61,944 bases of DNA from contig JAGPWA010000101.1 of NCBI GenBank assembly GCA_018066715.1, forward strand, positions 1 to 61,944, given 5' to 3'. The notes under the pieces are model-generated. The model was not told where the DNA came from and searched no databases. It saw only the letters and a program-made list of their open reading frames with translations. The stretch's first letter is position 1. The number at the start of each line of letters is the position of its first letter. Below are positions 18,459 through 27,947 of the stretch, in pieces. The translations under genes and the position numbers were made by a program. The DNA comes from Porticoccus sp. GTDB lineage: Bacteria > Pseudomonadota > Gammaproteobacteria > Pseudomonadales > Porticoccaceae.

Positions 18459-19654
18459 CAGGCCAGCTCAAACTCTGGATCTTCAATCACCACCCAAGGA
18501 AGACCGTATTTATTCATAGCCTCCATAAAGGGGTCTGGGTCCAATTGCTCCATATTCCAGACGCCGGGCTTCATCCATTTTCCTTCCAGCATCATCTTGG
18601 CACCGATCATGGCGGGCACGCCGGTGGTGTAGGAAATGGCCTGGGACTGTACCTCGGCATAGCACTGTTGGTGGTCGCAAATGTTGTAGAGGTAAACGGT
18701 TTTTTCTTTGCCGTCTTTTATACCTGTTACCACGCAACCAATACAGGTTTTACCTTTGGTGCGAGGGCCAAGACTGGCGGGGTCAGGCAACAGGGCTTTT
18801 AGAAACTGGATGGGGACGATTTGTTGGCCGTTGTACTCCACTGGCTCAATGCCGGTCATACCCACATTGCCCAGTACTTCTAGGTGTTTTAGATAGGCAT
18901 CGCCAAAGCTCATCCAGAACTGGGCTTTTTTCAGCGAGGGGAAATGCTTGGTGAGGCTTTCCAGCTCTTCGTGGTACATACGGTAAATATTGTAGGTGCC
19001 AACGCCTTCCGGGCAGGTGAAGGTCTGCTGGGTGGACATGGCGGGGGTTTCCACAAACTGGCCGTCTTCCCAATGGCGACATTCTGCGGTGACTTCGCGG
19101 ATATTGATTTCCGGATTGAAGTTGGTGGCAAAGGGGTAGCCGTGGTCACCGCCATTGACATCGATTATATCCAGGGTGTGGATTTCATCAAAATAGTGCT
19201 TGGCGGTATAGGCGGTAAACATGTTGGTGGCACCGGGATCAAAACCAGAACCCAGTAGAGCCATTAACCCGGCTTTTTCAAATTTCTGCTGGTAGGCCCA
19301 CTGCCAGCTATATTCAAATTTGGCGGTATCCAGTGGCTCGTAGTTGGCGGTATCCAGATAGTGCACGCCAGTTTCCAGGCAGGCATCCATTATGGTGAGA
19401 TCCTGATAGGGCAACGCCACATTGATGACCATATCCGGTTTTATCCGGTTGATCAGTTCCACCAGCTCGGGGACGTTATCTGCATCCACTTGAGCGGTTT
19501 CGATGGGCCGGTTGAGTTGGGCGGCAATTTTTTTGCACTTTGCTTCATTGCGGCTGGCGAGCACGATTTCTTCAAACACATCTGCCAACTGGGCACATTT
19601 GTGGGTTACTACGCCGCCGACACCGCCGGCACCTATAATCAGTATTTTTGACAT
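18458..19654 (-). CDS. Carboxynorspermidine/carboxyspermidine dehydrogenase
   Basis: The 398-aa product is a saccharopine-dehydrogenase-like enzyme with an N-terminal Rossmann motif IIGAGGVGGVVTHKCAQ. Further family blocks are GVHYLDTANYEP, LLGSGFDPGATNMF and GDHGYPFATNFNPEINIRE. It condenses putrescine (or diaminopropane) with aspartate semialdehyde and reduces the product with NADPH. The ATG at 19654 has GAAGGAA 8 nt upstream; a TTG frame to 19669 is unlikely. Pairing with NspC, SpeA and SpeB shows an S-adenosylmethionine-independent route to spermidine. Confidence 0.92.
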   Translation of the reverse strand: MSKILIIGAGGVGGVVTHKCAQLADVFEEIVLASRNEAKCKKIAAQLNRPIETAQVDADNVPELVELINRIKPDMVINVALPYQDLTIMDACLETGVHYLDTANYEPLDTAKFEYSWQWAYQQKFEKAGLMALLGSGFDPGATNMFTAYTAKHYFDEIHTLDIIDVNGGDHGYPFATNFNPEINIREVTAECRHWEDGQFVETPAMSTQQTFTCPEGVGTYNIYRMYHEELESLTKHFPSLKKAQFWMSFGDAYLKHLEVLGNVGMTGIEPVEYNGQQIVPIQFLKALLPDPASLGPRTKGKTCIGCVVTGIKDGKEKTVYLYNICDHQQCYAEVQSQAISYTTGVPAMIGAKMMLEGKWMKPGVWNMEQLDPDPFMEAMNKYGLPWVVIEDPEFELA

Positions 19655-19744
19655 AACTGATTCCTTCAATAACTAAGACTTAATATTAAAAAGGGTGACT
19701 TTTCCGTGAGTACACCAACCGGACTGAGGCGAAAAAACTCCTTT

Positions 19745-21673
19745 TTAATCGCGTTCAAAATAAGTATAGCCATTCAGGCTATTACTAAATGTTTGTAGCA
19801 TTTGCCGCCGCTCAACAGCGGTAATTCGGCCAGATTTTACCGCGGCCTCGGCACTGACCCGAAATTGCTCATAGAGTTCTTTGGGGCTGTATTCCACATA
19901 GCTCAGAACATCACCAATGGTGTCACCCTGAATTTCTTCCACAAACTCAAACTGGCCATCGCTATCAATGCGAACACTGGCGACGTGGGTATCGCCAAAC
20001 AGGTTATGCAGGTCGCCAAGGGTTTCTTGATAAGCACCCACCAAGAATACGCCCAGGTAGTATTCTTCTCCTGGGTTCAGTTCGTGCAATGGCAATGTGC
20101 GCGATTCACCATCGGCGTTGGCAAACAAATCCAGCTTGCCATCTGAGTCACAGGTCAGATCGCCAATCACCGCTTTATTGGTGGGCTTTTCATCCAGGCG
20201 ATGGATCGGCATGACGGGGAATATTTGATCGATAGCCCAGGCATCGGGCAATGATTGAAACAGACTGAAGTTGCCATAGTAAATATCGGCCAGAGCCTCA
20301 TCGAGATTTTGCAGCTCGGGCGGTACCCGTTTGAGTGCTGGTAGCAAATCTCGGGTGCGCTGGAGAATTTCCAGATAGATATTTTCTGCCAGTGCCAGCT
20401 CACGCAACTGCAACTGCCCCTGGCGGAACATGCGGCGAACCTCTTCCCGGTAATGGACTGCATCGTTAAAGCACTCTTGCAGGCTTTTCTCGGTTAGGCC
20501 TTGAAGTGTTAACCAGAGGTTATGCAGAAAGTCATTGCTCTGTTCCGGTAAATACTCGGGTAATGGCCGGGGTTTAAAATGACTGACATCGAGAATATTA
20601 AACAACAGCACCGACGAATAGGCCACGGTTGCGCGACCTGATTCCGTAATAATGGTGGGGTGGGGAATCTCACTGTTATTGAGCGCTTCACCTATGGTCT
20701 CAACGATATCCACACAGTACTCTTCAATGGAATAGTTTTTACTATGGGTTTCATTGGTTTTGGCACCGGTGTAGTCCACCGCCAAGCCACCACCTAGATC
20801 GAGATAACCCAGAGGGGCCCCCTCTTTGACCAGATCCACATAGTAACGACAGGCTTCTTGTAAACCATCGCGAATATTCCGAATATTGGGGATTTGCGAA
20901 CCGATGTGATAATGCATTAATTGTAGGCAATGAAGCATATCCGCTTCACGCAGTTGATCCACCACATCCATTAATTGATTGGTGGTCAGGCCAAACAGGG
21001 ATCGGTCGCCACCATCACCAAACCAGTGGCCTTCTACTTCTGCGGCCAGCTTTACCCGAACACCAATGAGCGGCTCGACGCCCAGCCGTTTTGATTGCTC
21101 CAGAATAATGGCCAGCTCTGACGGGGTTTCGATCACAAAAAAGCACTTAAGGCCCAGTTTTCGGGCGTGTAAGCCCAGCTCCACGAACTCTGCATCTTTA
21201 TAACCATTACAGACAATGCAGGCTTCGCTATCCCGCAGATGGGACATGGCGATAATAAGCTCGGCTTTACTGCCCGCTTCCAGGCCATGGTGATACTGCG
21301 CACCAAATTTAGTGATTTCTTCAACCACGTGGCACTGCTGGTTCACCTTGATGGGAAAGACGCCCCGGTACTCGCCCTGATAACCACATTCTGCAATTGC
21401 CGCAGCAAAGGTTTTGTTCAGTAGCGCAATGCGTTCGTCCAGCAAGTTTTCAATCCGCAATAAAACCGGCATGGCATGTCCGCGTTGCTCGAGACCGGCA
21501 ACAATGTCCATGAGGGAGGTTTCTAGCGGCTGGCTATTCTTGGATGTAACAACGGTCATCTCACCTTTATCAGAGAGACCAAAATAACCCGCACCCCAGT
21601 CGTTGATGCCATAGAGGCTAGTGGAGTCGGCTACCTGCCAACCTGGCATTTTATGGCGAGTCAAAGCAACCAC
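19745..21673 (-). CDS. speA: Biosynthetic arginine decarboxylase
   Basis: SpeA converts arginine to agmatine using PLP and magnesium. At 642 aa it has the usual size. Motifs include YRGVFPIKVNQQ with the PLP lysine, GLEAGSKAEL, HYHIGSQIPN, LDLGGGLAVDY, ESGRATVAY and CDSDGKLD with the second-subunit Cys. The start is GTG at 21673, giving the family's usual 15 or so residues before WQVADS. The first gene of the polyamine operon, it lies 90 nt before the dehydrogenase gene. Confidence 0.95.
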   Translation of the reverse strand: MVALTRHKMPGWQVADSTSLYGINDWGAGYFGLSDKGEMTVVTSKNSQPLETSLMDIVAGLEQRGHAMPVLLRIENLLDERIALLNKTFAAAIAECGYQGEYRGVFPIKVNQQCHVVEEITKFGAQYHHGLEAGSKAELIIAMSHLRDSEACIVCNGYKDAEFVELGLHARKLGLKCFFVIETPSELAIILEQSKRLGVEPLIGVRVKLAAEVEGHWFGDGGDRSLFGLTTNQLMDVVDQLREADMLHCLQLMHYHIGSQIPNIRNIRDGLQEACRYYVDLVKEGAPLGYLDLGGGLAVDYTGAKTNETHSKNYSIEEYCVDIVETIGEALNNSEIPHPTIITESGRATVAYSSVLLFNILDVSHFKPRPLPEYLPEQSNDFLHNLWLTLQGLTEKSLQECFNDAVHYREEVRRMFRQGQLQLRELALAENIYLEILQRTRDLLPALKRVPPELQNLDEALADIYYGNFSLFQSLPDAWAIDQIFPVMPIHRLDEKPTNKAVIGDLTCDSDGKLDLFANADGESRTLPLHELNPGEEYYLGVFLVGAYQETLGDLHNLFGDTHVASVRIDSDGQFEFVEEIQGDTIGDVLSYVEYSPKELYEQFRVSAEAAVKSGRITAVERRQMLQTFSNSLNGYTYFERD

Positions 21674-22049
21674 CCCAAGAGCGGGTCATTACTAGAAAAA
21701 ATATGTAATAGAAAATTGTGATTAACCAAGGTCATTATCAGTACCCCTGCGCTGACAAAGAGCAGTACCAACAACCGGAGGAACCAGGCCTCCGAACCCA
21801 CACGACACTTTATTAAGTTATTCGGACTTATTAAGAATCACGTAAATTTACCCACAAGAGAGGAACTCACTTTGAGGGGGCGCAACTTTTACAAAAAAAC
21901 GATTTGCTGAAAAGAGAATTCTACTCTCATTGAATACAAATAATGACCAAACAGAGCCGCCCAGTCACATCTTGCACAACTTTTTTCGAGGCTAATTTTT
22001 GCTTAATTCAATAACCCTAAGGTTTTGGCGAAAAAGTCCTACTCGGCTA
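21674..22049 (-). other. 376-bp leader region between fabY and speA
   Basis: No protein gene is seen here. The minus strand would carry the speA leader. It contains a stem CGGAGG (21776-21781) with CCTCCG (21789-21794) across a 7-nt loop, about 100 nt before the speA GTG. A weaker AGAG/CTCT hairpin is near 21920. No convincing fabY terminator or sigma-70 promoter was found. Confidence 0.4.
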
Positions 22050-23951
22050 TCAGCTCATATCTTCCCAAGGGTTGGCTTTATCAAACACCACATCATGCTC
22101 GTAGCCCGGTACATGCACCCCGTCAGAGGAAAGCTTAAGATCGCTTTCATCAATCATTGGCTCACCAAAACGGTAGATGACATCAACTTCACCTTTATCT
22201 GAACGATTGGCGTAGTCTGCTGCCACTTGGCGAGTTTGCGCTCGACGCTGCTGGTAGTCCGACATCGCAGCGCCATATCGGCTGGTCAGCATTTCCTCTA
22301 CCTTGCTGGGTGACAACACCACCGCCGTGGCATTGTTACCGCCAAATCCTTTTGAGTTAATAAATGCTACATCCATTTTTCGATCGCTGACGTCCAAGTC
22401 CTGCAATGGAAAAAGCATATGCTCCTGAGACACATCCTCAGCAATTTTATCCACCGTTTTAATGCCTGGAAGAATATCGTACTTGAAAGTGCCTAATGTA
22501 AAGATTAATTGATCGCCACTTGCACCCGCTAAAGAATGCCCCACATAGGCCTTCGCCGCGGCTACTGGCCAATCATTAATATCAAAAGCCTCCGCCACGC
22601 GATCAAAAATTTTGGATTCTGTCACCCTATTTGCTGGAGTACTGGAACCGTGGGCATGAATGAAGCTATGTTGACGAACAGCCTCTTCACCCACAACAGC
22701 CATCGCAGATGCCACCGCCTTGGCAAAGGAAACATAATTTCCGGCACCAGGCGCTGATATGGATTTTTTAATGCCATCGGCATTGATAAATACGTCAGGT
22801 ACAGCACCGTGAATATCAGCACCTAGCTCCATAGCCAGAGCATCATCCATAAGAACTGTATATTGGGCACCCTCACCAATAGTGAATCCACAGTTTTCAC
22901 CAAATGGCCGGCTGGCTCGCCGCCAATCAGGCACCTCCGTGCCATCCAGCTTACAAAGATTTATGTCGGTGCCCAGTGCACCCATATTGGTAAATCCTTC
23001 CATGATTTCTGGTGTCAGGCCTGCCTCTGCACTCCCAACAATCGCCACTCTCCGGCGGCCACTACGAATATCCTGAATTGCCGCTTGTAAGACATAAAGG
23101 AACGAAGCACAAGCGCCAGTAATCGCTGCGGTGTGGCCTACACTTCCCAACACATAGGCATTGATGAAATCTGCCGGCATGCTATTTAGGGACATGGCGT
23201 ACTGCTTTGAGGTTGTTCTCTCACCCTTTAATCTTGCCTGTAGCAACCCACCCAGCCCCTCTTGCGTTACTTGACCCATGATGCTGGTGCAATACACGCC
23301 CACTTCATCGGGCCGAACACTGTCAGCGATGGTCTCCCAGGGAATACCAACAGAAGACAATGCATCACTGGCTCCTAAGAGGGCCAACTGTAAGCCTCGG
23401 GGGTGAAAGCGAGAGTTATATTGTGCTGCGGGGTCAAATCCGGAAGGTAGCTGTCCTGCTGACTTGGCTTCCTGCTCGGAATAAGTGGGCACTAAAAATT
23501 CTCCAGCACCATGAATATGGACTTCAAAAGAACCTCCGTCTAGAGGCTTCACATCCCAATGATCAGGAATCGATGAGGGCAGCTCACGCTTTCTCAGCTT
23601 GAAGGTGATGCCGTCACCATTTAGGGCCTCTAGGTGAATACGTTTGTGGCCATAGATTTTTGTTGGATCAAATAATGAATCTTCTAAGCGACGAATTAAG
23701 GTGCCTTCGAGAACCCGATCACCAAAGGTATCGGCCACTTGCTCTGCATTGAGCGCCTTGTTATCAATATCGCGGTAGCACTCGCCATCCCATGTCACCA
23801 AGGTCATCAGGCAAGCAAGGCCTACAATCGTTTTCTGCTGCTCATCTTTGGGAAGTGATTCAAGTACGATCCGGCGAAAAGCCTGGTGCGACGAGCTGCG
23901 TCCAGCGGCGTTATAACCCCCAAAACCGACGATTACGGGCAATGCTTGCAT
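22050..23951 (-). CDS. fabY: FabY-type beta-ketoacyl-ACP synthase
   Basis: FabY condenses acetyl-CoA with malonyl-ACP to start fatty-acid synthesis in Pseudomonas, in place of FabH. The 633-aa length matches that family rather than the 410 aa of FabB/F. Active-site Cys is in ITGACASFLYVL (about residue 280), with the two His in IHAHGSSTPANR (about 430) and AYVGHSLAGASG (about 473). NSKGFGGNNAT is the C-terminal loop. The N-terminal 200 residues (VIVGFGGYNAAGRSSSHQAF) are an extra region specific to FabY-like proteins. Confidence 0.88.
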   Translation of the reverse strand: MQALPVIVGFGGYNAAGRSSSHQAFRRIVLESLPKDEQQKTIVGLACLMTLVTWDGECYRDIDNKALNAEQVADTFGDRVLEGTLIRRLEDSLFDPTKIYGHKRIHLEALNGDGITFKLRKRELPSSIPDHWDVKPLDGGSFEVHIHGAGEFLVPTYSEQEAKSAGQLPSGFDPAAQYNSRFHPRGLQLALLGASDALSSVGIPWETIADSVRPDEVGVYCTSIMGQVTQEGLGGLLQARLKGERTTSKQYAMSLNSMPADFINAYVLGSVGHTAAITGACASFLYVLQAAIQDIRSGRRRVAIVGSAEAGLTPEIMEGFTNMGALGTDINLCKLDGTEVPDWRRASRPFGENCGFTIGEGAQYTVLMDDALAMELGADIHGAVPDVFINADGIKKSISAPGAGNYVSFAKAVASAMAVVGEEAVRQHSFIHAHGSSTPANRVTESKIFDRVAEAFDINDWPVAAAKAYVGHSLAGASGDQLIFTLGTFKYDILPGIKTVDKIAEDVSQEHMLFPLQDLDVSDRKMDVAFINSKGFGGNNATAVVLSPSKVEEMLTSRYGAAMSDYQQRRAQTRQVAADYANRSDKGEVDVIYRFGEPMIDESDLKLSSDGVHVPGYEHDVVFDKANPWEDMS

Positions 23952-24040
23952 TTAAACGGCATCCTTTTGTCTTGATGCAAAGCAGTCTATCAGGCATAGC
24001 TTGTTGATTTTTGTCTGTTATAGACATATATTTTGCCATT

Positions 24041-25057
24041 ATGGTCAATACTGTTTTTTCTAACCCATCATCGTTACGAGTAGCCACACTGCTCTATGAT
24101 AATTTTCTGGGAACCAGCGCTACGCTACCAGTGGAACTGCTGAGGACTGCAGAGGCCTCAGCTCGCGCCCATAACCCAGAGGCACGGCGTGTTGAAGCAG
24201 CAACCCTATCGATTGATCGCCAGCCCGTAATTTCTCCATCTGGTTTCGATATTATTCCCTCGGCCACCATTGCTGATGTAACCCAATGTGACATCATCAG
24301 CCTACCTGCCCTGTGGCGGAATCCGCGACATGCACTGAATAAATATCGTGACTACATTCCCTGGCTACAACATCAAGCCAAGCTGGGGGCCACTATTATT
24401 GCCGTTGGTACTGGCGTGTGTTTTCTCGCTGAAGCCGGGCTACTTGATAATCAACCTGCCACCACCCACTGGCATTATTTTGATCGCTTCCAAAAGGACT
24501 ATCCGCAGGTTGAGCTGAAGCGGCAGTACTTTGTTACTCAAGCTGGCAACCTCTACTGTGCCGCCAGTGTAAACGCGATGGCCGAACTGATGGTGCATCT
24601 CGTTTCCCGCCTCTATAGTCGTCAAGCTGCGGCCCAGGTTGAACGGAATTTTTTCCATGAAATTCGTGGCTCTTTTGAGCTCACCAGCTATTTTTCTGAC
24701 GACGTTCAACGCCACCCGGACGAACAGGTGGTGCAGGCGCAAATATGGTTCGATGACAATTTCAGCAAACCGATCAAAATTGCTGATGTGGCCACACAGT
24801 TTGGTTTTAGTATGCGCACCTTTGATCGACGCTTTAAAAGTGCACTGGGGAAAACACCGTTACAGTATTTACAGAAAATTCGCTTGAATAATGCTCGGGA
24901 GTTACTCCAAAAATCTAACCTATCAGTCTCTGAAATATCAGCACACTGTGGTTATCAGGGCACTGCGTCTTTCGGCAAAATATTTAATCAACACTTCGGG
25001 ACCTCGCCAACAAAATACCGCGAGACGGTAAGAGCCAAGCTATTTAGTACCCGTTGA
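24041..25057 (+). CDS. GlxA-family regulator with DJ-1/PfpI-like and AraC domains
   Basis: The 338-aa product has an N-terminal DJ-1/PfpI-like domain (VATLLYDNFLGTSATLPVEL; nucleophile-elbow region AVGTGVCFLAEAGLL). Two AraC helix-turn-helix motifs follow from about residue 235 (IADVATQFGFSMRTFDRRFK; LSVSEISAHCGYQGTASFGK). Such proteins are transcription regulators whose first domain senses a small molecule. The ATG at 24041 is used; a TTG frame to 24011 is unlikely. It is divergent from fabY with an 89-bp gap, so control of fabY is a reasonable guess. Confidence 0.87.
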   Translation: MVNTVFSNPSSLRVATLLYDNFLGTSATLPVELLRTAEASARAHNPEARRVEAATLSIDRQPVISPSGFDIIPSATIADVTQCDIISLPALWRNPRHALNKYRDYIPWLQHQAKLGATIIAVGTGVCFLAEAGLLDNQPATTHWHYFDRFQKDYPQVELKRQYFVTQAGNLYCAASVNAMAELMVHLVSRLYSRQAAAQVERNFFHEIRGSFELTSYFSDDVQRHPDEQVVQAQIWFDDNFSKPIKIADVATQFGFSMRTFDRRFKSALGKTPLQYLQKIRLNNARELLQKSNLSVSEISAHCGYQGTASFGKIFNQHFGTSPTKYRETVRAKLFSTR

Positions 25058-25087
25058 TTAAAACCAAATGGAAGACAGAAAAATTTC

Positions 25088-25507
25088 CTATCCGACAATA
25101 TAGAGCAACCACTCACCCATCATGGCTGGCTTGCTGTCGCCCTTAATATCCATAACTGCTTCAATTGTCAGTAGCCTTCCATCACCCTTGCCCTCATCTG
25201 AAATGACTTTCCAGTTAAGCCGGACACTGCTTCCTTCATGAACGGGCGCAATAAAACGTAGTCGATTCACGCCGTAGTTTAAAATTGTAGCCTGGCCGAT
25301 CTGGCCGAGTAGCTCATCCAGCATTAAATGGGGCAAAAGTGAAAGATACAAAAATCCATGAGCAATAGTGCCACCAAGAGGGGTTTTAGCCGCCCGCTCT
25401 GGATCAACATGAAGGTACTGGTGGTCTTGGGTGACCTCTGCAAATTGATTAATCTGGTCCTGATTAATAGTGAACCAGTCAGATTGACCACAAAGCTGTT
25501 CGCTCAT
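25088..25507 (-). CDS. MaoC-family (R)-enoyl-CoA hydratase
   Basis: The 139-aa single hot-dog domain carries the hydratase-2 motif: QDHQYLHVDPERA followed by GGTIAHGFLYLSL, with catalytic Asp and His. PhaJ-like members make (R)-3-hydroxyacyl-CoA, the PHA synthase substrate. PhaC is encoded 170 nt upstream on the same strand, which supports that role. It converges on the AraC-type gene with 30 bp between the stops. Confidence 0.85.
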   Translation of the reverse strand: MSEQLCGQSDWFTINQDQINQFAEVTQDHQYLHVDPERAAKTPLGGTIAHGFLYLSLLPHLMLDELLGQIGQATILNYGVNRLRFIAPVHEGSSVRLNWKVISDEGKGDGRLLTIEAVMDIKGDSKPAMMGEWLLYIVG

Positions 25508-25676
25508 GACTACCCCTTCAAAAGTGAGATTTGAGTCAGTGTTATTTATTAAGAAACGAGGGCCTCGCTAGGCAGCTCATCATTCCCACCTAACGGCATC
25601 CGTGTCACGCTGTATCCACCGACATGAACATTCGCCATAAACGTAAACTGCAACTATAAACCTTAGCCATAAACAC

Positions 25677-27377
25677 TTAATCGTAAACATAAGTACCGGG
25701 AGCGGCTTCCTGCGGCTTTAAACCTCGACAACCCAGTGACTTCGGTGCGGCTTTCTTACCACCAGAGCGTTCCGACAGCCAGGCAGCCCAGTCATTCCAC
25801 CAGGAGCCTGAGCGCTGCTCAGCACCTACCAGCCAGTCCTCTGCAGAGGCGGTCAAATCTTCGTTACAGAAATACCTGGCCTTCTTGTTGGTTGGCGGAT
25901 TCACTAAACTTTGTATGTGGCCACTGGTACTCAGTACAAACTTGATATCACCACCGACAAACTGCGTTGTCTTGTAGCAAACTTTCCAGGGTGTAATATG
26001 GTCAGTAAGGCCCGCGGTAATATATTTATCACAATCCAGTGCCGTCAAGTCGATCTCTGATCCCAGCACTGTCATACCACCATTAGGTAATGGATTATTC
26101 TCGTATATATCCAGGAAATCACTGTGTAATTGAGCCGGTAGATTTGTTGAGTCACTGTTCCAATAAAGGAGGTCAAAGGCAGGTGGCGCCTCTCCCATCA
26201 GGTAGTTGTTAACATGATAATTCCATACCAGATCATTGGGACGCATCCAACTGAACACCTTGGCTAATTCTGCCCCTTCAAGCATGCCTTTTTCCTGTGA
26301 CTTGGATCGGGCAAGCTGCAATGTAGCTGGTGAACTGTAAACGCCTAGCTCCAACTCATCCGAATGCATATCGAGCATACAGACTGACAGACTCAGACTA
26401 TTCACTACCGGGGTCTCAGCTTGTTGCAGATAAGAGGATAAAATGGAGGCGGTGATCCCTCCAGCGCAGGCTCCCACAACATTTAGGTCCTCGCTGCGAG
26501 TAATACTCAAGATAGCTTTCACCGCTTCAGCCGCAGCCTCAACATATTGGTCCATACCCCAGTGACGGTGCTCTTTTGTCGGATTGCGCCAGCTGATGGC
26601 AAAGACCTGAAAATCCTCCTGAAGACAGAACTGAAAGAAGCTCTTTTCCGGGGTTAAATCATAGATATAAAACTTGTTGATTTGGGGCGGCACAACCAAC
26701 AGAGGCCGCTTATAGACTTTGGCAGAGAGCGGTTTGTACTGAAGCAACTCCAGCAACTCATTGCGAAACACCACCGCACCCTCAGAAACCGCTAGATTTT
26801 TACCCACCTCAAATTGGCTTTTATCTACTTGGGAGGGCATTCCATTATTATTTTTCTGATCATCCACATAATTGCGCAGCCCTTTCAGTAAACTAGCACC
26901 CCTTGTCTCGACAGCACGACGTAGCGCCTTAGGATTACTAAGCAGGAAATTGGTAGGTGCCATAGAGGTGGTGATCACCTCCTTAACAAACTTGGCTCGG
27001 CGCTCATCTACCGCATCCAGCTCCAGCTCATTCACCAGCTCGCCCATGGACTCATCCCAAGCAAAATAAGCTTGCTTTAGCTTGTGACAAAGAGAGCTTT
27101 CCTCCCAGGCGGGGTCATCAAAACGCCGGTCACCTTTTCGGCCTTCATACTTATCCGTACCTTTGAGAATATCAGCTACCTTTCTGGCAAAATGCTTACT
27201 ATTCTGTGCCACTTTGGACGGCTGGGTCACGGCCTGCTTGATGGTTTTTTTGACGGATGCCTTCAACTCCTCGGTGCTTACCCCAACCAACGGGTTCAAC
27301 GCCACCGTCGCCTCAATTGCTTTGACTAACAACTCCTCCTGTTCTTGAGCGGCAGATTTTTTGCTCTGTTTGGACAT
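25677..27377 (-). CDS. phaC: Class I poly(R)-hydroxyalkanoic acid synthase
   Basis: PhaC polymerises (R)-3-hydroxyacyl-CoA to storage polyester at granules. The 566-aa product has the lipase-like box VGACAGG with nucleophilic Cys near residue 302, catalytic Asp in GLTDHITPW and His in STSGHIQSLVNPP. The alpha/beta-hydrolase core is preceded by a 190-residue N-terminal domain, as in class I enzymes. It is transcribed away from chpC, 74 nt downstream of it on the same strand. No phaA, phaB or phasin gene is visible. Confidence 0.93.
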   Translation of the reverse strand: MSKQSKKSAAQEQEELLVKAIEATVALNPLVGVSTEELKASVKKTIKQAVTQPSKVAQNSKHFARKVADILKGTDKYEGRKGDRRFDDPAWEESSLCHKLKQAYFAWDESMGELVNELELDAVDERRAKFVKEVITTSMAPTNFLLSNPKALRRAVETRGASLLKGLRNYVDDQKNNNGMPSQVDKSQFEVGKNLAVSEGAVVFRNELLELLQYKPLSAKVYKRPLLVVPPQINKFYIYDLTPEKSFFQFCLQEDFQVFAISWRNPTKEHRHWGMDQYVEAAAEAVKAILSITRSEDLNVVGACAGGITASILSSYLQQAETPVVNSLSLSVCMLDMHSDELELGVYSSPATLQLARSKSQEKGMLEGAELAKVFSWMRPNDLVWNYHVNNYLMGEAPPAFDLLYWNSDSTNLPAQLHSDFLDIYENNPLPNGGMTVLGSEIDLTALDCDKYITAGLTDHITPWKVCYKTTQFVGGDIKFVLSTSGHIQSLVNPPTNKKARYFCNEDLTASAEDWLVGAEQRSGSWWNDWAAWLSERSGGKKAAPKSLGCRGLKPQEAAPGTYVYD

Positions 27378-27451
27378 TGCTTAACCCTCAAAACTATTAG
27401 CGCTGACAACGGGTCTTACCCAAAGAAGGAACCCACACCGGTGGTGACTGA

Positions 27452-27943
27452 CTAGAGGTTTTCCGACAAGTATTTTTCCAGGCTTTCCAGGTCCGGAATA
27501 AGCGCTACCCTCTCATCCAACCCAACCTTCATCGTTGAGTGCGGAGTCTTCGTGGTTCCAGAAATTTCCTGTAACTGGTCATCTTCAGAGATTCGCACCA
27601 GCTGAGGGAAATCCTGTATTTGAATGGCATAAAAGGAAAACCCAGTAGCAGAATTCTGGGAATGGTTAAGGGTATTCATCACCAAAGCTAACGAAACCTC
27701 AGAGTCCCCCGGTCTATCCCCTCCGGCAAGCACTTCAAATGAGATAAATGGCACACGCTGCTTCCGCCATTCAACCCAACCTAGCAGCCAAGCGGGTGCG
27801 TCAGCTTGTGGCTCACAGTCAACATGCTGAACAACTTCGGCCACAGATGACATAGGCACCAGCAAGGAGTTATTGCCCAGCTGAACAAACAAGCTATCAA
27901 CCTCATCCTGCTGTTTCTTTTGCTGCATAACCAATTGACCCAT
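27452..27943 (-). CDS. chpC: CheW-like protein ChpC of the pilus chemosensory system
   Basis: The 163-aa CheW-like domain (LFVQLGNNSLLVPMSSVAEV; WLLGWVEWRKQRVPFISFE) should couple receptors to the ChpA kinase at the pole. It lies 4 nt after chpA on the same strand, the position of chpC in Pseudomonas minus the chpB methylesterase that precedes it there. Confidence 0.83.
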   Translation of the reverse strand: MGQLVMQQKKQQDEVDSLFVQLGNNSLLVPMSSVAEVVQHVDCEPQADAPAWLLGWVEWRKQRVPFISFEVLAGGDRPGDSEVSLALVMNTLNHSQNSATGFSFYAIQIQDFPQLVRISEDDQLQEISGTTKTPHSTMKVGLDERVALIPDLESLEKYLSENL

Positions 27944-27947
27944 GATG

